Shown: piece after piece, positions 1 through 8,763 of the stretch | Layout of the letters: each line of letters starts with the position of its first letter | How positions within the stretch are numbered: the first letter of the stretch is position 1 | Assembly (NCBI GenBank): GCA_002685965.1 | Contig: NYZE01000040.1 | Coordinates: 1-38,907, forward strand | Origin: Planctomycetota bacterium | GTDB taxonomy: Bacteria > Planctomycetota > UBA1135 > GCA-002748355 | Direction of reading: 5' to 3' | Length of the DNA stretch: 38,907 nt | Notes under the pieces: generated by a model | The model's database searches: none | The model's input: the letters and a program-made list of their open reading frames with translations, nothing else | What the model was told of the DNA's origin: nothing | Program-made: the position numbers and the translations under genes

Positions 1-780
1 GCGAGCCTGGACTCAACCGACTTCCAGCTCGACGTCGAGTTTCGCCTCAAAGCCCTGCCGACGGCTGCCGGCGCCCCCGTTCTCATGGGTGGCAACGGTT
101 GGCGTTGGATCGGGATCGACGTCACCGCAACAGGGACCGTCGGCATCAAGTACAACAACAGTAACAACCTCTGGTCCAAGACGAAGTTGGCCCTCGGAAA
201 GTGGTACTCCGCCTCCCTTCAGTACGAGAGAGGCGTCGTTCGGCTCTATCTCGATGGTCTTGTCGTTCTTCACCACACTTCCGTCCCGACGCTCAACACC
301 GGGAACAACAAGAACTTCACGACGAACGACTTCAGCAATGGTCGGAACCACCATGGCTGCATCCGGAGGTTACGTGTCTGGAACGATGCGAACCTCAAGG
401 GTGGTCAGTTCATCGTTGCCGGTAGCCGTTGCGGCAACCTGCGGATGCGCGGCGCCCAACCTTGGCCCACGCCACTCAAGCCCTACCACATGACGATGAC
501 CGGCGGTGCCGCCAACTCGGCGACGTTGATCTTCCTGGGCTTTCGCCTGCCAAAAGCGATGGACTTGACTGGCCTGGGAGCTCCGGGCTGCACGTGGTTC
601 GTGAACCCGATCGTTATCCAAGGGTTAGTGGCTGACGCCAAAGGTGCAGTGTCCTTGTTTCTGCCGATCCCCAACCTCGTGGGATTGCCTATCTGGTTCC
701 AGTGGATGAATCGCAACCCGACGGCCAACTCCTTCGGCTGGACGCTGTCGGACTACGCGACCATGGTCATCGGCAGCTGA
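1..780 (+). CDS. LamG/concanavalin A-like secreted protein, C-terminal part (5' end outside window)
   Basis: Frame 1 is open from base 1 (ASLDSTDFQLDVEFRLKALPTAAGAPVLMGGNGWRWIGIDV...) to TGA at 778-780; LamG-like text 'GKWYSASLQYERGVVRLYLDGLVV', then a C-terminal module with 'LTGLGAPGC'. Confidence 0.75.
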   Translation, partial: ASLDSTDFQLDVEFRLKALPTAAGAPVLMGGNGWRWIGIDVTATGTVGIKYNNSNNLWSKTKLALGKWYSASLQYERGVVRLYLDGLVVLHHTSVPTLNTGNNKNFTTNDFSNGRNHHGCIRRLRVWNDANLKGGQFIVAGSRCGNLRMRGAQPWPTPLKPYHMTMTGGAANSATLIFLGFRLPKAMDLTGLGAPGCTWFVNPIVIQGLVADAKGAVSLFLPIPNLVGLPIWFQWMNRNPTANSFGWTLSDYATMVIGS

Positions 781-805
781 TCGTCGGGGAGGCAGGCGGC
801 AGCCA

Positions 806-1918
806 TCAAGACCAGGTGAAGTCCGGGAGCTTCAGCAGCTTCCCGCCCTGCATCGCGGATTCGTGCGCGAGGATGCCGACACAGGTCCAGTTGGCAGACA
901 GCGCGGCGTTGGGGAAGGCCGCGCGCTCCTCGACGAGCGCCCGCAGGAACTCGTGTGCCAGATGGGGATGCGAGCCACCGTGGCCCGAGCCCTGGACGAA
1001 CGAGAGGTGTTGGTTCTCGTCGCTGTCGTAGACGCCCTTCGTCGTGAAGTCCCGGATCTCCTCGGGCAGCAGGTGGGCGAAGTCGGTCACCTTGACGCGT
1101 TCAGGTGTCTCGCCTGTGTGTATGACCGGGTCTTCGTGCTCTATCTGCGTCCACTCGAAGCTCCTGGCCGAGCCATAGACGTCGAAGCTCTCGCGGTACT
1201 GCCGCGCCGTGTTGAACAGCGAACGTGTGACCTCGGCGCTGAGGTCACTGTCACGGAACTTGAGATGGCAGGACTCGATCGCGAACGGTGAACCGTACTT
1301 CGGGATCAGGGCCTCGTCGATGCGTCCCGAACCAAAGCACGAGACGTATTCCGCTTCGGCCTTCGCCAGAGCGAGCACGGGACCGACGCAGTGCGTCGCG
1401 TAGTGCATCGGCGGCAAGCCCTCCCAGTATCCCGGCCAGCCGGCCATCTCCTGCTGGTGTGAGGCCCGCAGGAACTGCAGCTTGCCGAGGGCGCCCCGTT
1501 CGTACATCTCTTTCACGAACAGGAACTCACGGCTGTAGACAACCGTCTCCATCATCATGTAGGTGAGTCCGGTCTGCTCGCAAAGCTCGACGATCCGCCG
1601 GGCCTCATCCAGGCTCGTGGCCATCGGCACCGTACAGGCCACGTGCTTGCCTGCTCTTAGGGCGGCGATGGCCTGCGGAGCATGGTCTGGAATCGGCGTG
1701 TTGATGTGTACGGCGTCGATGTCGGGATCGGCGAGCAGCTCCTCATAGCTCGTGTAGCGCCGCTCGATGGCGAACGCGTCGCCGATCTCGTCGAGCTTGC
1801 TGCGAGTGCGCTGGCAGATCGCGAACATGTTCGCGTCCGGGTGCTTGAGGTAGATCGGGATGAACTCGGCACCAAAGCCGAGACCGACGATTGCGACGTT
1901 GATCTTGCGCTCACTCAT
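806..1918 (-). CDS. Gfo/Idh/MocA family oxidoreductase
   Basis: MSERKINVAIVGLGFGAEFIPIYLKHPDA Rossmann N-terminus; 'AGKHVACTVPMATSLDEA' (GKHV motif); start trimmed to MSERK within the 806..1969 ORF. Confidence 0.9.
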   Translation of the reverse strand: MSERKINVAIVGLGFGAEFIPIYLKHPDANMFAICQRTRSKLDEIGDAFAIERRYTSYEELLADPDIDAVHINTPIPDHAPQAIAALRAGKHVACTVPMATSLDEARRIVELCEQTGLTYMMMETVVYSREFLFVKEMYERGALGKLQFLRASHQQEMAGWPGYWEGLPPMHYATHCVGPVLALAKAEAEYVSCFGSGRIDEALIPKYGSPFAIESCHLKFRDSDLSAEVTRSLFNTARQYRESFDVYGSARSFEWTQIEHEDPVIHTGETPERVKVTDFAHLLPEEIRDFTTKGVYDSDENQHLSFVQGSGHGGSHPHLAHEFLRALVEERAAFPNAALSANWTCVGILAHESAMQGGKLLKLPDFTWS

Positions 1919-2031
1919 GGCATGCCTCCCGGACCTGGAGCATATGTCCGGCCTCACACGTCGTGGCAAGGCGATCGAGGTTTGCTCACGAATCGCCTAT
2001 CGTCTGACCTCGCACCCTCCCGAGGTCGGCC

Positions 2032-5000
2032 ATGGCCACGATCCGCACGCTGTTTGCTTTTGCCGCCGCTGCTGTTGTCGGGCTCCTTGCCCCGGTTTCG
2101 GCGCAGAAGTACAAGCTCCACACCTTCGAGAAGAGGCAGCTCGCGCGGCCCTTCTTCTGCGAGGGAGCGACGTTCGGCGACCTCAACCAGGACCGGCGCG
2201 CCGACCTGATCGCCGGCCCGTACTGGTACGAAGGTCCGACGTTCGAGACTCGACACGAGATCTACAAGCCGAGGGCGTTCAATCGCTGGGTCTATTCCGA
2301 CAACTTCTTCCCCTTTGTCTACGACTTCGACGCCGACGGCTGGAACGACGTGCTCGTGGTCGGCTTCCCCGGCAAAGACGCTTCCTGGTACCAGAACCCG
2401 GCGGGCGCTGCAGGCCACTGGAAGCGGCACAAGGTCTTCGACGTCGTCGACAACGAGTCGCCGACGTTTCAGGACCTGACCGGAGACGGCCGCCCGGAGC
2501 TGATCTGCCAGACGGGCGGCCGTTTGGGTTGGGCGGCACCGGACTGGAAGGAGCCGGCAAAACCATGGCTCTTCCACGCCATCTCCAAGACCGGGATCGG
2601 AAAGCGCTTCACGCACGGCCTCGGTCTGGGTGACGTCGACGGCGACGGGCGCAAGGACATCGTCTGGAAGAAGGGTTGGTTCAGCCAGCCGGAGTCGTTG
2701 GCCGGCGACCCCTTGTGGACGCGGCACGACTTCGCCTTCGCGGGGCGCGGCGGCGCGCAGATGTATGTCTACGACGTGGATGGAGATGGCGACAGCGACG
2801 TCATCACGAGCGACAACGCGCACGGCTATGGCCTGTTCTGGTTCGAGCAGATCACCAAGGACGAGAAGATCAGCTTCGCCAGGCACCGGATCATGGGCGA
2901 CAAGCCCGAGCACAATCGCTACGGCGTCGTCATCGGGAACCTGCACGCCCTCGATCTCGTCGACATGGACGGCGACGGCCTCAAGGACATCGTCACCGGC
3001 AACCGGTTCTGGGCGCACAGCGGACGCGATCCCGCGGACCGCGTACCGCCGGCCTTGTTCTGGTTCCGCCTCGTGCGCGCAGCCTCCGGCAAGGGCGCGC
3101 ATTTCGTCCCGCACCTGATCGACGACAACTCCGGTGTCGGAGTGCAGGTCGTCGCCGGCGACGTCAACGACGATGACCTTCCAGACGTCGTCGTCGGGAA
3201 CAAGATGGGCACCTTCGTCCACATCCACAAGGTCGAGAAGGTGACGCGCAAGAAGTGGATGAAGGCGCGTCGTGAAGCGATCGCTGCAGCGGCAAAGGGC
3301 GCGCTCTACTACGAGCGCAAGGGACCCATTCCCGTCGGTGCTGACGGCAAGAGCCTCAACCTGGGCTTCGAGTCCGGCGATCTGACCGACTGGACGGCCA
3401 CGGGAACCGCCTTCGCCCGGATGCCGGTCAAGGGCGACACGGTGAGCACGCGGCGCAAGGACTCCAGCAGCGAACACGCGGGAGGCTACTGGGTCGGGAC
3501 CTACGAACGGGACAAGTCCGACAAGGCGACCGGAACCCTGACATCGGTGCCCTTCGTCGCAACGCACCCCTATGCCAGCTTCCTGGTCGGCGGCGGGCGA
3601 CTGAAGTCGCTACGCGCCGAGATTGTCCTCGCCGACACGGAGAAGGTCGTCTTTTCGGTGAGCGGCCGCAACCGCGAGAACATGTGGCCGCGCTTCGTCG
3701 ACCTTACCAAGCACCGGGATAAGAAGATCTACATCCGTCTCGTCGACAACAGCAAGGCTGCCTGGGGACACATCAACTTCGACGACTTCCGCTTCCATGA
3801 CGAGAAGCCCGCAGTGAAGAAGCGCGCCGAGGCCGAGTCGTCGTCCGGCAAGGAGCCGGGCGAGGCCGCCAAGGCGATGTCTGTTCCCGGTGGCTTCCGC
3901 GTGGACTTGATCGCCAGCGAGCCAGAGCTGCACCAGCCGATCGCGCTGACGATCGACGAGCGCGGCCGCCTGTGGGTCGCCGAGGCGCACACCTACCCCA
4001 AGCGCCAGCCGGATGGCAAGGGCCGCGACAAGATCCTCGTGTTCGAGGATGCCGACGCGGATGGCAGTTTCGAGAAGCGGACGGTGTTCGCCGAACAGCT
4101 CAACCTCGTCAGCGGACTCGAGGTCGGCTTCGGCGGTGTCTGGGTCGGCGCGGCCCCCTATCTGCTGTTCATCCCCGACAAGGACGGTGACCTCGTGCCG
4201 GACGCTGCACCGGTCAAGCTCCTCGACGGCTTCGGTTACGAGGACACGCACGAGACGCTCAACGCCTTCATCTGGGGGCCGGACGGTTGGCTCTACGGCT
4301 GCCACGGCATCTTCACGCATTCCAAGGTCGGCAAACCCGGCACGACGGAGGAGAGCCGGGTTCCCCTCAACGCCGGGGTCTGGCGTTACCACCCGACGAG
4401 GCACGACTTCGAGGTCTTCGCCTGGGGCTCGAGCAACCCTTGGGGCGTCGATTTCGATGACAACGGGCAGGCGTTCATCACGGCCTGCGTCATCCCGCAT
4501 CTCTATCACGTGATCCAGGGCGCCCGCTACCACCGCCAGTCGAACAAGCACTTCAACCGCTACGTGTTCGCCGACATCAAGACGATCGCCGATCACCTGC
4601 ACTACCTCGGCTCGCGGGGTGATGCCGGCAACGGAGTCTCCGACTCGGTCGGCGGTGGGCACGCGCACTGTGGTGCGATGATCTATGCCGGTGACAGCTT
4701 CCCCGACGCCTACCGCGGCAGGATCTTCTTCAGCAACATCCACGGCAACCGCATCAACACCGACCACCTGCTGCCTTCGGGGTCGGGCTTCATCGGCAGC
4801 CACGGCGCGGACTTCCTGGTTGCCAACGACCGTTGGTTTCGCGGCGTCAATCTGAAGTACGGGCCGAGCGGGAACGTCTACCTGATCGACTGGTACGACC
4901 AGCGTGCCTGCCACAGCAAGGTGCCCAAGCTCTGGGACCGTTCGAACGGCCGCCTGTATCGCGTGTCGTACGGCGAGCCGGGAGTCGTGCGAGTCGACCT

Positions 5001-7290
5001 CGCGGAGAAGTCGAGCGCCGAGCTCGTCGCGCTCCACCTGCACAAGAACAAGTGGTACGTGCGGATGGCGCGGCGCCTCCTGCAGGAGCGCGGTCCCGAC
5101 CCGAAGGTGCACCTAGCGTTAGAGGCGATGCTCACCTCTAACCCGGACCCGGCAACGAAGCTATCCGCCTTGTGGACGCTGCACGCGACCGGCGGTCTGA
5201 GGCACGAGATGGCGATGGAGCACCTCGACAGCCCGCTGCCCTACCTCCGCGGCTGGGCCGTTCAGCTCTTGCTCGAGGACCGCCAGGCGGGCCCCGACCT
5301 CGTGGCAAAGCTGGCCAGGATGGCGAAGGACGACGACTCGCCGGTGGCACGCCTGTACCTCGCCAGTGCACTGCAGCGCCTGCCGCTGGCCGACCGTTGG
5401 GCCATCGCCGAGGAACTCGTCGCGCGTGCGGGGGACCGCACGGATCACAACCTGCCGCTGATGTACTGGTACGGCATCGAGCCACTCGTCATGACCGACC
5501 CGGCGCGCGCTCTCCGGCTCGCCCAGGCTACGCCGATCCCGCTCATCTCCCGTTTCATCGTCAGACGCATGGCGACCGACCAGAAGCCGCATCTGGCGCC
5601 GCTCGTCGCGGCGCTCACGAAGTCTGATGAGGCGCAGCAGGAGATGATCCTCGGCGAGATGCTCACCGCCCTGGAGAAACACGGACCGATCAAGAGGCCG
5701 CCCGGCTGGGACGAGGTCGCCAAGGCGCTCGCCAGGAGCGACAAGGAGCTGATCCGAGACCGGGCCCTGAACCTCGCGGCGGTGTTCGGAGTCACCGCTG
5801 CGTTGCGGCCTCTTCGCGAGTGTCTCACCGATCGCAAGCTCGAGAAGCGGCGCCGCGCGCAAGCCCTCAAGAGCCTCTTACTCGTCAAGGACGGCGGTAC
5901 GCTCCCCCTCCTGCGCGGACTCCTCGACGATCTGCAGATGGCGGGTCCTGCCATCCGTGGCCTTGCCAAGTTCGACGATCCGAAGACGGCGGCGCTTCTC
6001 ATTGACCGCTACTTGCAGATGCGGCACTCCGATCAGAAGGACACGGTCAGCACGTTGACGGCCAGAGCGAGCTGGGCGAAGGCCATGCTCGCATCGATCG
6101 CGGCCAAGAAGATCCCCGCGACGGTGTTGGACTCCGCCACCACGCGCCGTCAGATCGCCGGTCTGAAGGACGAAGGCCTCGACAAGCTCATGCAGGTGGC
6201 GTGGGGACACTCTTCGACGAGGAGTGAGGACAAACAGAAACTGATCAAGGCCTGGCAGAAGAAGCTGCCGGGTGAGCTCATCGACAGCGCCGATCTATCG
6301 AATGGCCGCGCGGTGTTCGCCAGGACTTGCATGAAGTGCCACAAGCTCTTCGGGCTCGGGCGCGAGGTCGGACCGGACCTGACCGGTTCCAACCGCGGCA
6401 ACCTCAACTACATTCTCAGCAACATCCTCGACCCGAGCGGCGAGGTGGCGAAGGACTACCTGAGTACGGTGCTCTCGACGAAGGACGGTCGCATGATCAC
6501 CGGGCTCCTCGTCGACGACAACGATCGCAGCGTCACCCTCAAGACCGAGAACGAGGAGGTGGTAGTCGCGCGAGCCGACATCAACATCGATGAGGACGGC
6601 AAGCCGGAGCTGTGGACTTCGACGACGTCGATGATGCCCGAGGGCCAGCTGGACGGAATGAAGTTCGACGACGTGCGCGACATGATTGCCTACCTCGCGA
6701 GCGACGAGCAGGTGCCGATGACCGCTACTGCGGAGAACCTGGCCACCTTCTTCACCGGCGAGGATCTGACTGGGTGGACTGCGGATCCCTCTGTCTGGCG
6801 GGTCGAGAACGGTGAGATCGTCGGACGCGCCGAGAAGGGCCTGAAGAAGAACAACTTCGCCAGCAGCCACCTCCTGCTCGGCGACTTCCGGCTCACGCTC
6901 GAGGTCAAGCTCGTCGAAGACCGTGGCAACAGCGGCATCCAGTTCCGCAGCGAGACCTTGGTCAACGGGGCGATGAAGGGCTACCAAGCTGACATCGGCG
7001 TCGGTTGGTGGGGCAAGCTGTACGAGGAGCACGGCCGCGGTCTGATCTGGAAGAAGCCCGGCGACGCTCTCGTCAAGAAGGGCGAGTGGAACACCTATGA
7101 GATCCTCGCGGTCGGCGGTCGAGTGCAAACGGCGATCAACGGCGCGCTCTGCGTCGACCTTGTTGACAAGAGCGGCGCACACCGCGGCGTGATCGGTCTC
7201 CAGCTGCACTCAGGCGGCCCGACGGAGGTGCGCTTCAGGAATCTCAAGCTCGAACTCGCCCCGACGTTCGTGCTGAAGACCGTGGAGTGA
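2032..7290 (+). CDS. Multidomain secreted protein: FG-GAP/VCBS repeats, PVC-type membrane-bound dehydrogenase domain, HEAT repeats, c-type haem-binding domain, C-terminal DUF1080 (3-keto-disaccharide hydrolase-like)
   Basis: Signal peptide MATIRTLFAFAAAAVVGLLAPVSAQ; repeated GDVDGDGRKDI/YDVDGDGDSDV; 'PGGFRVDLIASEPELHQPIALTIDERGRLWVAEAHTYP'; CMKCHKLFG (CxxCH); 'ATFFTGEDLTGWTADPSVWRVENGEIVGRA' typical of DUF1080. Confidence 0.9.
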   Translation: MATIRTLFAFAAAAVVGLLAPVSAQKYKLHTFEKRQLARPFFCEGATFGDLNQDRRADLIAGPYWYEGPTFETRHEIYKPRAFNRWVYSDNFFPFVYDFDADGWNDVLVVGFPGKDASWYQNPAGAAGHWKRHKVFDVVDNESPTFQDLTGDGRPELICQTGGRLGWAAPDWKEPAKPWLFHAISKTGIGKRFTHGLGLGDVDGDGRKDIVWKKGWFSQPESLAGDPLWTRHDFAFAGRGGAQMYVYDVDGDGDSDVITSDNAHGYGLFWFEQITKDEKISFARHRIMGDKPEHNRYGVVIGNLHALDLVDMDGDGLKDIVTGNRFWAHSGRDPADRVPPALFWFRLVRAASGKGAHFVPHLIDDNSGVGVQVVAGDVNDDDLPDVVVGNKMGTFVHIHKVEKVTRKKWMKARREAIAAAAKGALYYERKGPIPVGADGKSLNLGFESGDLTDWTATGTAFARMPVKGDTVSTRRKDSSSEHAGGYWVGTYERDKSDKATGTLTSVPFVATHPYASFLVGGGRLKSLRAEIVLADTEKVVFSVSGRNRENMWPRFVDLTKHRDKKIYIRLVDNSKAAWGHINFDDFRFHDEKPAVKKRAEAESSSGKEPGEAAKAMSVPGGFRVDLIASEPELHQPIALTIDERGRLWVAEAHTYPKRQPDGKGRDKILVFEDADADGSFEKRTVFAEQLNLVSGLEVGFGGVWVGAAPYLLFIPDKDGDLVPDAAPVKLLDGFGYEDTHETLNAFIWGPDGWLYGCHGIFTHSKVGKPGTTEESRVPLNAGVWRYHPTRHDFEVFAWGSSNPWGVDFDDNGQAFITACVIPHLYHVIQGARYHRQSNKHFNRYVFADIKTIADHLHYLGSRGDAGNGVSDSVGGGHAHCGAMIYAGDSFPDAYRGRIFFSNIHGNRINTDHLLPSGSGFIGSHGADFLVANDRWFRGVNLKYGPSGNVYLIDWYDQRACHSKVPKLWDRSNGRLYRVSYGEPGVVRVDLAEKSSAELVALHLHKNKWYVRMARRLLQERGPDPKVHLALEAMLTSNPDPATKLSALWTLHATGGLRHEMAMEHLDSPLPYLRGWAVQLLLEDRQAGPDLVAKLARMAKDDDSPVARLYLASALQRLPLADRWAIAEELVARAGDRTDHNLPLMYWYGIEPLVMTDPARALRLAQATPIPLISRFIVRRMATDQKPHLAPLVAALTKSDEAQQEMILGEMLTALEKHGPIKRPPGWDEVAKALARSDKELIRDRALNLAAVFGVTAALRPLRECLTDRKLEKRRRAQALKSLLLVKDGGTLPLLRGLLDDLQMAGPAIRGLAKFDDPKTAALLIDRYLQMRHSDQKDTVSTLTARASWAKAMLASIAAKKIPATVLDSATTRRQIAGLKDEGLDKLMQVAWGHSSTRSEDKQKLIKAWQKKLPGELIDSADLSNGRAVFARTCMKCHKLFGLGREVGPDLTGSNRGNLNYILSNILDPSGEVAKDYLSTVLSTKDGRMITGLLVDDNDRSVTLKTENEEVVVARADINIDEDGKPELWTSTTSMMPEGQLDGMKFDDVRDMIAYLASDEQVPMTATAENLATFFTGEDLTGWTADPSVWRVENGEIVGRAEKGLKKNNFASSHLLLGDFRLTLEVKLVEDRGNSGIQFRSETLVNGAMKGYQADIGVGWWGKLYEEHGRGLIWKKPGDALVKKGEWNTYEILAVGGRVQTAINGALCVDLVDKSGAHRGVIGLQLHSGGPTEVRFRNLKLELAPTFVLKTVE

Positions 7291-7355
7291 GGCAACGACC
7301 GCCCGAACTACATCGTCCACGTCGCACGGATCCAGCAACCACGCACCCATCCAAG

Positions 7356-7373
7356 CCCGTCAGTTCTGACGGG
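7356..7373. terminator. Perfect inverted repeat between convergent genes; possible bidirectional terminator
   Basis: CCCGTCAGTTCTGACGGG, 8-bp arms, lying between the 2032-7290 (+) and 7416-8492 (-) stop codons; no U-tract. Confidence 0.4.
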
Positions 7374-7415
7374 TGCGCGTCGCTCGCGTGATCTCTACAG
7401 GGTGATTTTCTAGCC

Positions 7416-8492
7416 CTAGGGAAGCAGGCCCGTGAACTGCATCACCATCCCAACGCCCGGGGTCCACATGCCGGTTGCCTTCTGGTAGTCCCAGTGACCC
7501 AGCAGTTGCGTGTGCCGAACGTTGCCGCTGATCGTCACCCCCAGACCCGCCGATGTCACCCAGCCCAAGTTGTTTGACTTCGCGTCGACGAAGAGGGTCT
7601 GCATGTAGAGGTTCAAGCCCTTGAGCCCCGCGGCATTGGGAATCGACATCCCGAGGTCATACTTCCAGCCGCTGACCGTCTGGGTCCAGGTCGGGATGAA
7701 CATGAAGTCCACGCTGACATAGAGATGGTTGCCCGGGGCGCCGACGCCGGCCAGGTCGAACGGGAGCGGGATGGGCCCGTACTTGTGGTTGGACAGCCCA
7801 AAGGCGATCGCTGCCGGGATCGCCCGCGTGAGCCCACTAGCCCCCACTGCCAGCTTGCCGCCAGGGATGACGCTCTGCGGGCTCAAGCAGGCAAAGGTAT
7901 ACCTCTCCGCCGACTTGAACGGACCGTTCTTGCCGAAGCTCCAGGAGCTGCCACCGACGTTGGAAACCGCGTGCGCGTCAATGAAGTAGTTTGACTTGGT
8001 CGGCTTGATGGGCACTTCGAACTCAACCAGCAGGTTGCCCTTCGGACTCACAAAGACAAACGGCTTCTGGAACTTCCAGACGATGTTGAAGGGACGGATG
8101 TTCGCGATCTGGGGTGGCAGCGTGAACGCTCCCGAAAACATGACAGTCTGCGCACCGGTGCGGTTCGTCGCGAATGTCTGGCTCATGGTCAAGGCGGTCT
8201 TTGACGTGTACCCGAGCGAGAGCTTGAGCTGCGAGAAGGTGCGGGATGGAACCGCGGGCATCGTGCGGCCGTCAGCACGGAGCGCGAGTTCATTCAGCAC
8301 CGCTGAGCCATGCGTCACCGCCCAAGCATCGATGACCTGCTGGGCTCTGCCTCCGCCGTAGCCCGAGAAGTGGGGCGTCTGAGTGCTCCCCTCCATTCCG
8401 GCAGCCGGGAAGGGCAGGACGCGCGTCTGCTGCGCGGTGAGCCCGCCGCCAAAGACGGTCAGGCAGAAAACGAGGGAGAGGACTCGGGACAT
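7416..8492 (-). CDS. Secreted protein of unknown function with C-terminal 'GAPG' module
   Basis: Likely start MSRVLSLVFCLTVFGGGLTAQQ (signal peptide) at 8492; 'PIPLPFDLAGVGAPGNHLYVSVDF...SIPNAAGLKGLNLYMQTLFVDAKSNNLGWVTSAGLGVTI'. Confidence 0.7.
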   Translation of the reverse strand: MSRVLSLVFCLTVFGGGLTAQQTRVLPFPAAGMEGSTQTPHFSGYGGGRAQQVIDAWAVTHGSAVLNELALRADGRTMPAVPSRTFSQLKLSLGYTSKTALTMSQTFATNRTGAQTVMFSGAFTLPPQIANIRPFNIVWKFQKPFVFVSPKGNLLVEFEVPIKPTKSNYFIDAHAVSNVGGSSWSFGKNGPFKSAERYTFACLSPQSVIPGGKLAVGASGLTRAIPAAIAFGLSNHKYGPIPLPFDLAGVGAPGNHLYVSVDFMFIPTWTQTVSGWKYDLGMSIPNAAGLKGLNLYMQTLFVDAKSNNLGWVTSAGLGVTISGNVRHTQLLGHWDYQKATGMWTPGVGMVMQFTGLLP

Positions 8493-8763
8493 CTTGTGGC
8501 TCCGTGCAAGGCGAGGAATGGACCCATTGTAATCGAAGCAAGCGAGTCGAACAGGGGCAAGGGCCGGGACAATGCTGCCTTTGCTAGGAATAGGCTTCAC
8601 GGAAACCATATCCGGGCCAGGGCGGGTGCTGTGCCAAGCGTTCTTGTGCTTGGGCGACGGCGCAGGCAGCCTCTTCGGGGCGCCGAAGGAACTTCCATGC
8701 GCACACCGGTTCCACAGCTGTTCGGCCGTTACTCCCGCGAGAGCGAAAGGAGCGCGGCTCTGC

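Noticed and set aside
1954-5112. 537-aa and 500-aa minus-strand ORFs (1954-3567, 3610-5112)
   Set aside because: Antisense to the giant PVC-type protein; repetitive V/D/E/R-rich composition typical of antisense reading of GC-rich genes.
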